The translations under genes were made by a program, and so were the position numbers. From contig NC_091053.1 in assembly GCF_963966145.1 (NCBI RefSeq), positions 10,416,001 to 10,480,000 on the forward strand: a DNA stretch of 64,000 bases, in the 5' to 3' direction. The DNA comes from Tenebrio molitor. Taxonomy: Eukaryota > Arthropoda > Insecta > Coleoptera > Tenebrionidae. This document shows, in pieces, positions 53,396 to 61,626 of the stretch. Positions within the stretch are counted from its first letter, which is position 1, and every line of letters starts with the position of its first letter. A model generated the notes under the pieces. That model did not search any database, was not told the origin of the DNA, and saw only the letters and a program-made list of their open reading frames with translations.

Positions 53396-53791
53396 TTATA
53401 CTGCATGAGTATATAAAAATTTTAAACATAAATGTCCACAGTTATTTGTATCATAATTTTGAAATCTATCATAATTATATTTTATGCGGTTCTGTTTTTT
53501 ATCACTCTGAAAATAATGTATTACCTCTCTCGGAGGAAGTAAGTTTCCCATACTATCAAAATATAAAATTTCACTTTTTAATTTTATATATGCTGTCCAA
53601 TGTGTTCCAGGTCCATTCTTATCATCCAAGTTTATAATACCGGTTTCTTTGGATTTTATACGTTTTGGTAAACCGTTACGCATAAATATTCCTCTAAAAT
53701 TTGGTATATTTAATATTTTTACATACCGTAATAATTCCACATTAGTCAATGCATGATGTGGTAATTTTATCGGTAGTTTTTTTGATACCAT
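53396..53791 (-). CDS. Adenain-like maturation cysteine protease
   Basis: 131 residues. Catalytic set in Ulp1/adenain order: H64 (GTHWTAY), D79 (LYFDSMG), Q111 (RFQNYDTN) and C118 (NCGHLCLKF). This family cleaves virion precursors such as capsid and pVI-like proteins. The length is short but complete for the Polinton PRO family. It overlaps the upstream virion-protein gene by 25 nt in another frame, suggesting a shared transcript. The frame is intact. Confidence 0.92.
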   Translation of the reverse strand: MVSKKLPIKLPHHALTNVELLRYVKILNIPNFRGIFMRNGLPKRIKSKETGIINLDDKNGPGTHWTAYIKLKSEILYFDSMGNLLPPREVIHYFQSDKKQNRIKYNYDRFQNYDTNNCGHLCLKFLYTHAV

Positions 53792-54528
53792 TGATATGGT
53801 CCAACATATAGTCCTTTTCCTTGTCTACGCTTTTTTCTTTTCTTACGCATTCCTTTACCTTTCGTAATCGATGAAATGGTTTCCATTGCTTTGTTATGTC
53901 TTTGAGTTTCTTCCAACAGTTGTTTATCGGATTTTGCCTTATTTACAGCAGTCGCGATTCCTGCTGCACCTCCACCTAACGCTCCAAGCGCCCCAAGCAG
54001 GGGAAGAAGAAATGGTAAAAATCCACCACTTTTTGGTGCAACCAATATACGACCTCTTTTACTTTTTTTGCTTCTTTTACTTCTTTTCCGTGAACCCATT
54101 CCTAATTTTACTTTAGCCTTCATTATACCCAACACTGTTGCTGCCGCTGCTTTTTCACCAAAACTAGAATCTTTTGCTTTGAGACGTTCTCTTGCTTTCT
54201 CAATTAAAACTTTATCTGCTTCGTGTCTTTTATTTAAATCTGTTGTTTCGGAGTAGGCTATATCATGAACTTTACAAGCCGAATCTAACAAATTTACACC
54301 ACTATCACCTCGAGCAAGTCGTTTTGTCAACTTTGTACCTGGACCACAAAAATTATATCCTGGTAGATGTAATTCTATCGGAAGTTTATCAATCAATTTA
54401 TTAACTATAGCACTTCCTTTCTTCAAGACAACACCCTTACGTTTAACATCTTTTTTTCTATTGGACATATTATATACTTTCATTATGTTGAGTGAATCGA
54501 ACACCATCAACTGACACTTTTCCCACAA
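53767..54528 (-). CDS. PLA2-bearing virion protein with lytic and pX-like segments
   Basis: 253 residues, with a likely start at the Met of MSNRKKD (residue 21). It contains a parvovirus-type phospholipase A2 core: YNFCGPGT (calcium loop) and SACKVHDIAYSE (catalytic His-Asp). A basic stretch (GSRKRSKRSKKSKRGR), a hydrophobic glycine/alanine helix (FLPFLLPLLGALGALGGG) resembling membrane-lytic pVI-type segments, and a basic C-terminus ending LYVGPYQWYQ follow. Such proteins open endosomal membranes during entry. Adintovirus-type elements are known to combine these modules. The overlap with the protease gene supports cleavage by it. Confidence 0.85.
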   Translation of the reverse strand: MWEKCQLMVFDSLNIMKVYNMSNRKKDVKRKGVVLKKGSAIVNKLIDKLPIELHLPGYNFCGPGTKLTKRLARGDSGVNLLDSACKVHDIAYSETTDLNKRHEADKVLIEKARERLKAKDSSFGEKAAAATVLGIMKAKVKLGMGSRKRSKRSKKSKRGRILVAPKSGGFLPFLLPLLGALGALGGGAAGIATAVNKAKSDKQLLEETQRHNKAMETISSITKGKGMRKKRKKRRQGKGLYVGPYQWYQKNYR

Positions 54529-54613
54529 ACATTCATCCTATATACATAATATAATACATTAAAACAAACCATCTTTAGAATAATTTTCATTTATTCATAG
54601 ATTACAACAATAG

Positions 54614-54958
54614 TTATAAAAACAAAAACTCCTTTAAATATGTATCCTCCGGTTTAATTTCAACAAACGTAAAGAATATTTTATTACATTTCCGACACTC
54701 TCGTCCATATTTCTCCAATAAATCATGTAACTCATTCTCGTCACACACCATATCGATGCAAAACCCATTAAATTTTTCTGCATTCTCCTCCGATGATCCT
54801 CTTAAACCATTACAGCGCAGATCTTCCTTGAAACACCCTTCACACATGACATCTTTAGTCAGAAACAGCTTTTCTGTCGCCAATTTCGAATACAACCTTT
54901 GCGTCAACACCACATAACCTTTACACGTCATTCGGTACCACATTTTACCAGCCATCAC
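54614..54958 (-). CDS. Terminal Cys-rich protein B (paralogue of the left-end gene)
   Basis: 114 residues. C39-x2-C42 (MCEGCFKEDL), C72 before DENEL, and C88-x2-C91 in YGRECRKCNKIFF match the left-end protein at 37607-37957, including the spacing of the last block and the end -(T/S)YL. Function unknown; probably zinc-binding. It is the outermost gene at the right and points inward from the terminal repeat. The double Met start parallels the left-end gene. Confidence 0.8.
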   Translation of the reverse strand: MMAGKMWYRMTCKGYVVLTQRLYSKLATEKLFLTKDVMCEGCFKEDLRCNGLRGSSEENAEKFNGFCIDMVCDENELHDLLEKYGRECRKCNKIFFTFVEIKPEDTYLKEFLFL

Positions 54959-55001
54959 TACCTATCAAATACACTTAACCAACCGTACCATACGAATATA
55001 C

Positions 55002-55008
55002 ATTTATA
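55002..55008 (-). promoter_or_regulatory. TATA box of the right terminal gene
   Basis: TATAAAT on the minus strand within TGTATAAATG, 44 bp before the ATG at 54958. It mirrors the element at 37578-37584. Confidence 0.55.
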
Positions 55009-55030
55009 CAGATTTTTATCAGGAGCGGGG

Positions 55031-55418
55031 GAATTTATCAAGGGCAAGTGGTGGGGACATCGAGGTCAAGTGGTGGGGGAAAATTCCAAGGCCAAGTGGT
55101 GGGGATATCGAGGTCAAGTGGTGGGGGAAAATTCCAAGGCCAAGTGGTGGGGATATCGAGGTCAACTGGTGGGGGAAATTATCAAGGTCAAGTGGCGGGG
55201 ATATCGAGGTCAAGTAGTGGGGATATCTAGGTCAAGTGGTGGGGATATCGAGGTCAACTGGTGGGGGAAATTATCAAGGTCAAGTGGTGGGGATATCTAG
55301 GTCAAGTAGTGGGGATATCAAGGCCAAGTGGTGGGGATATCAAGGTCAGGGGGGGGGCTTAGAGGTCAAGGTCAAAAAAAGTGGTGGGGGGTGCGTGCCC
55401 TCTCCAACTCCCTCTACT
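55031..55418 (-). repeat. Polinton right terminal inverted repeat
   Basis: About 388 bp of tandem units such as GATATCGAGGTCAAGTGGTG and TATCAAGGTCAAGTGG, ending TCCAACTCCCTCTACT. It is the inverted counterpart of 37189-37572. Unit variants (GAGGTCA, AAGGTCA, TAGGTCA) are arranged in the same general order. Confidence 0.9.
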
Positions 55419-55424
55419 GAGGGG
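55419..55424. repeat. Target-site duplication GAGGGG (right)
   Basis: GAGGGG followed by TCAACCGATTCCG, the continuation of the satellite monomer that was cut at 37188. Confidence 0.93.
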
Positions 55425-58400
55425 TCAACCGATTCCGTCTCATATTTTACATTTTTAAGAGTGGGGTTGCAGCAGGATTCCTGTTGATAACAATTCAATG
55501 TTAACTTTGACTTCAAAATAATTAGGTCTTTTTAAAAAGGTTCAGAAAGGCCAGCATAGTCTGTAACATCATTTCCAATTGAACATACTCCTAAAACGCA
55601 TATCACGTAAAGGTACTTTTGAGGAACACAAATTCCCCAAAAGTACCTTTGCGGGAATTGGGGAATGATTCGGAATCCGGCTTTTTTATTTATTTGTGTT
55701 TGGGATAATTTCAAGGAATTTTGATTATTTTTTAATCACCAATCAAGTAAAATCGGTTGTAAAAATATTTCGCCAAATACTAGAGGGGTCACCCGATTCC
55801 GTCTCATATTTTACATTTTTAAGAGTGGGGTTGCAGCAGGATTCCTGTTGATAACAATTCAATGTTAACTTTGACTTCAAAATAATTAGGTCTTTTTAAA
55901 AAGGTTCAGAAAGGCCAGCATAGTCTGTAACATCATTTCCAATTGAACATACTCCTAAAAGGCATATCATGTAAAGGTACTTTAGAGGAACACAAATTCC
56001 CCAAAAGTACCTTTGCGGGAATTGGAAAATGATTCGCAATCCGGCTTTTTTATTTATTTGTGTTTGGGATAATTTCAAGGAATTTTGAGTATTTTTTAAT
56101 CACCAATCAAGTAAAATCGGTTGTAAAAATATTTCGCCAAATACTAGAGGGGTCACCCGATTCAGTCTCATATTTTACATTTTTAAGAGTGGGGTTGCAG
56201 CAGGATTCCTGTTGATAACAATTCAATGTTAACTTTGACTTCAAAATAATTAGGTATTTTTAAAAAGGTTCAGAAAGGCCAGCATAGTCTGTAACATCAT
56301 TTCCAATTGAACATACTCCTAAAACGCATATCACGTAAAGGTACTTTTGAGGAACACAAATTCCCCAAAAGTACCTTTGCGGGAATTGGAGAATGATTCG
56401 GAATCCGGCTTTTTTATTTATTTGTGTTTGGGAAAATTTCAAGGAATTTTGAGTATTTTTTAATCACCAATCAAGTAAAATCGGTTGTAAAAATATTTCG
56501 CCAAATACTAGAGGGGTCACCCGATTCCGTCTCATATTTTACATTTTTAAGAGTGGGGTTGCAGCAGGATTCCTGTTGATAACAATTCAATGTTAACTTT
56601 GACTTCAAAGTAATTAGGTCTTTTTAAAAAGGTTCAGAAAGGCCAGCATAGTCTGTAACATCATTTCCAATTGAACAAACTCCTAAGGGGCATATCACGT
56701 AAAGGTACTTTTGAGGAACACAAATTCCCCAAAAGTACCTTTGCGGGAATTGGAGAATGATTCGGAATCCGGCTTTTTTATTTATTTGTTTTTGGGATAA
56801 TTTCAAGGAATTTTGAGTATTTTTTAATCACCAATCAAGTAAAATCGGTTATAAAAATATTTCGCCAAAAACTAGAGGGGTCACCTGATTCCGTTTCATA
56901 TTTTACATTTTTACGAATGGGGTTGCAACGGGATTCCTATTGATAATAATTTAATGACAAACTTGTCTTCAAAATAATTAGGTCTTTTTAAAAAGGCTCA
57001 GAAAAGCCAGCATTGCCTGTAACATCATTTTAAATAGAACGTAACCTTAAAATTGATATCACGTAAAGGTACTTTTGAGGAACACGAATTCCCTAAAAGT
57101 ACCTTTGCGGGAATTGAAGAATGATTCGGAATCCGGCTTGTTTATTCGTTTGTGATTGGGATAATTTCAAGGAATTTTGAGTATTTTTTAATCACCAATC
57201 AAGTAAAATCGGTTATCAAAATATTTCGCCAAATACTAGAGGGGTCACCCGATTCCGTTTCATATTTTACATTTTTACGAATGGGGTTGCAACGGGATTC
57301 CTATTGATAATAATTTAATGACAAACTTGTCTTCAAAATAATTAGGTATTTTTAAAAAGGCTCAGAAAAGCCAGCATTGTCTGTAACATCATTTTAAATA
57401 GAACGTAACCTTAAAATTGATATTACGTAAAGGTACTTTTGAGGAACACGAATTCCCTAAAAGTACCTTTGCGGAAATTGAAGAATGATTCGGAATCCGG
57501 CTTGTTTTTTCGTTTGTGACTGGGATAATTTTAAGGGATTTTGAGTATTTTTTAATCACCAATCAAGTAAAATCGGTTATAAAAATATTTCACCAAATAC
57601 TAGAGGGGTCATCCGATTCCGTTTCATATTTTACATATTTACGAATGGGGTTGCAGTGGAATTCCTATTGATAATAATTTAATGACAACTTTGTCTTCAA
57701 AATAATTAGGTCTTTTTAAAAAGGCTTAGAAAGGCCAGGATAATCTGTAACATCAATTCCAATTAAACATGTTCCTAAAACGGATATCACGTAAAGGTAC
57801 TTTTGAGGAACACGAATTCCCCAAAAGTACCTTTGCGGGAATTGAAGAATGATCCGGAATCCGGCTTGTTTGTTCGTTTGTGATTGGGATAATTTCAAGG
57901 AATTTTGAGTATTTTTTAATCATCAATCAAGTAAAATCGGTTGTAAAAATATTTCGCCAAATACTAGAGGGGTCACCCGATTCCGTCTCATATTTTACAT
58001 TTTTAAGAGTGGGGTTGCAGCAGGATTCCTGTTGATAACAATTCAATGTTAACTTTGACTTCAAAATAATTAGGTCTTTTTAAAAAGGTTCAGAAAGGCC
58101 AGCATAGTCTGTTACACAATTTCCAATAGAACATAACCTTAAAATTGATATCACGTAAAGGTACTTTTGAGGAACACGAATTCCCCAAAAGTACCTTTGC
58201 GCGAATTGGAGAAGGATTCGGAATCCGGCTTTTTTATTTATTTGTGTTTGGGATAATTTCAAGGAATTTTGAGTATTTTTTAATCACCAATCAAGTAAAA
58301 TCGGTTGTAAAAATATTTCGCCAAAAACTAGAAGGGTCATCCGATTCCGTTTCATATTTTACATATTTACGAATGGGGTTGCAGCGGGATTCCTATTGAT

Positions 58401-59300
58401 AATAATTTAATGACAACTTTGTCTTCAAAATAATTAGGTCTTTTTAAAAAGGCTCAGAAAGGCCAGCATTGTCTGTAACATCATTTCCAATAGAACATAA
58501 CCTTAAAATTGATATCACGTAAAGGTACTTTTGAGGAACACGAATTCCCCAAAAGTACCTTTGCGGGAATTGAAGAATGATTCGGAATCCGGCTTGTTTA
58601 TTTGTTTGTGATTGGGATAATTTCAAGGAATTTTGAGTATTTTTTAATTATCAATCAAGTAAAAACAGTTGTAAAAATATTTCGCCAAATACTAGAGGGG
58701 TCACCCGATTCCGTTTCATATTTTACATTTTTAGGATTGGGGTTGCAGCAGGATTCCTGTTGATAACAATTCAATGTTAACTTTGACTTCAAAATAATTA
58801 GGTCTGTTTAAAAAGGTTCAGAAAGGCCAGCATAGTCTGTTACACAATTTCCAATAGAACATAACCTTAAAATTGATATCACGTAAAGGTTCTTTTGAAG
58901 AACACTAATTCCCCAAAGGTACCTTTGCGGGAATTGAAAAATGATTCGGAATCCGGCTTTTTTATTTGTTTGTGTTTGGGACAATTTCAAGGAATTTTGA
59001 GTATTTTTTAATAACCAATCAAGTAAAATCGGTTGTAAAAAATATTACGCCAAATTGTACTAGAAGGGTCACCCGTTTCCGTTTCATATTTAACATTTTT
59101 AAGAATGGGGTTGCAGCGGGATTCCTGTGGATAGCAATTTAATGTCAGCTTTGTCTCCAAAATAATTAGATCTTTTTAAAAATCTCAGATAGGCCAGCGT
59201 AGTCTGTAACATCATTTCCAATAGAATATAACCTTAAAATTGATATCACGTAGGGGTACTTTTGAAGAACACGAATTCCCCAAAAGTATCTTTTTTTAAA
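55419..59300. repeat. Satellite DNA array, right part, about 11 monomers
   Basis: 364-bp monomers with hairpin cores from about 55609 to 59249. The stretch 56640-57960 is near-identical to 35500-37180 (offset about 20,784), so the same monomer order occurs on both sides of the Polinton. Divergence rises at the right edge (58800-59300). Confidence 0.92.
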
Positions 59301-59745
59301 GTGAATTCACAAAGAGGAATATTTTTTTATAAAGTTGGCCTGACGTATTTTTAATTAATTCAGGGGCTAATTAATACTGCTGATTTTTTTCTTGAAGTTA
59401 AGACTGCATAAGCTAGGCAACTATTTTCGCTTAAACTTAAGTTCTTCGAAAGTCCCAATAGAGTATAAAAAGTTGTGAAATTTTAGGCAACCAAGTTTGC
59501 TGCGAAACTCCTCGAAAGTCCTGAAGGTTCCCCAAAATTCCTTCAAACGTCTAGCTTTGCTACAAACCAAAAAAACACCCCATAAGTATCTTTGCATACT
59601 TTTTTTGCAAAAATTGTCTTTTCTTTACTTTTCTTTATAAAAATGGCTTCAGGTAAAAATTAGATGAATTTTAGTGAAATCCTCACCTTCGTACGACAAC
59701 GAATAAAAAACCTCCCCGAAAGTCCCTTTCTACATACATATATAC
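59301..59745. other. Array edge, non-coding
   Basis: AT-rich. It contains several CTCGAAAGTCC and CCCCAAAA words related to the satellite hairpin, but no full monomer or gene. Confidence 0.45.
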
Positions 59746-60225
59746 ATGTATGAGATTAAAAATGCCGATTTCTATGAATTTATGAAAAACAATCCCGACT
59801 ATTTTGATACATCTGATTATCCAAAGGATCATCCATTATATTCTGATAAAAATAAGAAAGTAATAGGGAAATTCAAAGATGAATTGAATGGTATTAAGAT
59901 ATTAGAATGCATAGGTTTAAGGTCAAAAATGTACAGTTACAGAACCGAAAATTCTGTTTCGAAAAAATTAAAAGGTATTAAGAAAACAGTATTGAAAAAA
60001 GAAATAAGTTTTGAAGATTACAAAAATTGCTTATTTAATCAAAAAGAATACTTCCGTAGACAGAAAGTGATCAGGAGTCATAAACATGATATATTTACTG
60101 AAGAAATAAAGAAAAAGTCTCTAAGTTGGAAAGATGATAAAAGATTCCTTTTACCTAATTCTACAGATACATTAGCTTATGGACACGTATTAGTATCATC
60201 ATGGTACGTTCATGGACATTGTTGA
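59746..60225 (+). pseudogene. Second Polinton-type polB, C-terminal (thumb) part, inverted
   Basis: Plus-strand frame with EIKNADFYEFMKNNPDYFDT, KKVIGKFKDELNG, LRSKMYSYRTE and KRFLLPNSTDTLAYGH. This is the segment that normally follows motif C in family-B polymerases of this type. The remainder of the gene lies at 61627-64000 on the opposite strand and stops exactly before this segment. It is therefore separated from its gene by an inversion. Sequence differs clearly from the Polinton polB at 42891-47141. Confidence 0.82.
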
Positions 60226-60233
60226 ATAAATCG

Positions 60234-60419
60234 CTATTTTTTATTAGTGTTGAAGTAATAAATTAAGAAAACAATATTTACAATTACGATAATAAACATA
60301 AGAACAAAAATAATAATTTTTAATTTATTAACTTGTTGAATGAGACTTGAAAACTTTTTTCGGAATTTTGGATATTCTTCATTGAATATATTTAAATTCT
60401 TGAATACAGTACTTTCCAT
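60234..60419 (-). CDS. Small membrane protein (61 residues)
   Basis: Residues 33-55 (KIIIFVLMFIIVIVNIVFLI) form one strong transmembrane segment. The N-terminal part is charged (FKNLNIFNEEYPKFRKKF). Function unknown. It directly follows the 134-residue coiled-coil gene, 5 nt apart on the same strand. Confidence 0.5.
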   Translation of the reverse strand: MESTVFKNLNIFNEEYPKFRKKFSSLIQQVNKLKIIIFVLMFIIVIVNIVFLIYYFNTNKK

Positions 60420-60424
60420 TTAAT

Positions 60425-60829
60425 TTACAATTTTTGAATCTTTTCATTTATTGCTCTCATATTTTTAGTATGTCTTTCAAATATTTTCAAAGTTCTTTTC
60501 TTTACATCATCGATGTTTGATGGTATTACTACTGTTTTGTTTCTTAATTCTGCTAGTTTCTTAGGATCATAATTATTGTAGTTATCTAATTTATATTCCA
60601 ATTCATCTATTTTATTATTAGCGGACTCTAGCTCACAATCAGTCATAATTAATTGTTCAAGGAATAAAGTAGCTGCTTTTCTTGCAATATATTTATCTAC
60701 AACTTCTTGTTTGAATCCAACTATTTTTGCTCCATCTTCTAATCTGTCTATTTCAGTAATAATAGGTTTTAAATCTTTTTTCCATTTTTCTTTCTCATCG
60801 TTGGGAATGTATGAAACTAGTTTGTCCAT
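60425..60829 (-). CDS. Coiled-coil protein (134 residues)
   Basis: Charged and helical throughout (EKEKWKKDLKPIITEIDRLE, LESANNKIDELEYKL, KKRTLKIFERHTKNM). No enzyme motif. It may be a structural or regulatory protein of the second element. The frame is intact, unlike the neighbouring polymerase. Confidence 0.5.
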   Translation of the reverse strand: MDKLVSYIPNDEKEKWKKDLKPIITEIDRLEDGAKIVGFKQEVVDKYIARKAATLFLEQLIMTDCELESANNKIDELEYKLDNYNNYDPKKLAELRNKTVVIPSNIDDVKKRTLKIFERHTKNMRAINEKIQKL

Positions 60830-60837
60830 TTATGACT

Positions 60838-61323
60838 GAAAAGTTTCTAAAGATTTACTAATTAATTCGTCTGCTTCTTCATCTAAACTTACATTTTTAC
60901 GACTACCTGCTTTATGTTCTACATTATCGAATATTTTTTTATTTTTGATTTTGTTCCCAATTGTTCCGATTTGTTCTCTTTTGTTCCGGATTGCTCTGGT
61001 TTGTTCCCGTTTGTTCTCGTTTTACATGTAATCTTTATGCCAACTGAATTTAGCCCCATATTTAGGGAATTTCTGGAAATACTTTTAGATTTGCAAAATT
61101 CTGTCTTTGTTAGTTTTTTATTTACGGTCGAATTGAGATATTCGATAGCAAAATTACGATTTCTCATTTGAGTTACTTCTTTGATATTTTTTGGTATATT
61201 TAGTTTTTTATCTTGAGTAAAAGATTTGTAACTATTTTTAAATTGCTGGAGTTCAGATGGTTGTCTTGTTTTTAATGGTGTGTAATATTCTGCTACAATT
61301 TTGTTTTCTCCAGTATTAGTCAT
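60838..61323 (-). CDS. Possible HTH protein of the second element
   Basis: From ATG 61323: IVAEYYTPLKTRQPSELQQF, then a helical segment and LTKTEFCKSKSISRNSLNMG, which looks like a helix-turn-helix. A Lys/Asn/Gln repeat region encoded by TTGTTCC-type DNA repeats (60955-61020) follows. The frame stops at 60919. A related C-terminal stretch (SRKNVSLDEEADELI) continues in another frame to 60838, so a frameshift near 60920 is likely. Confidence 0.45.
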
Positions 61324-61626
61324 TTTTTAATTTATTGTAAAAATTTTGTTTACTTATTAGTCTTATTTAAAATGAAGATAAATAATTTTGCCAAACTAAA
61401 ATTTTCAGGGTTATAGTGAAAATACCTATACACAACATGTTAACTAAAAATTTCGCTACGACCACTTTTTATCAAAATGAATACATGTCAGGTATATATG
61501 AATAATTATCAAAATACTTGAATAAATTTAAAAAATTATTGAAAAAAAATAAAGATATTAAATTCCATGATGAATTTAAACTAATTTTTTCCAAAGAAGG
61601 AATTCATACATATATGTATATGTATA
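61324..61626. other. Inversion-junction interval
   Basis: AT-rich and non-coding. It ends with TATGTATATGTATATAAAGC at the junction with polB. The near-complementary CATACATATATACATG lies at 59737-59752. Confidence 0.5.

Larger units (their letters stand above)
37189..55418. mobile_element. Polinton/Maverick (adintovirus-like) element, 18,230 bp
   Basis: The ends are inverted repeats beginning AGTAGAGGGAGTTG and ending with the near complement TCCAACTCCCTCTACT. The flanks carry a GAGGGG duplication within satellite DNA. The gene set is that of a virus-like Polinton: integrase, polB, packaging ATPase, adenain-like protease, major and minor capsid proteins and a PLA2-bearing virion protein, plus accessory genes. 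A short plus-strand cluster lies at the left (37.6-39.0 kb), and all other genes are on the minus strand. The size fits the 15-20 kb norm. polB is inactivated and a SINE and a foldback have inserted since integration, while most other frames remain open. This implies fairly recent integration. Confidence 0.95.
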
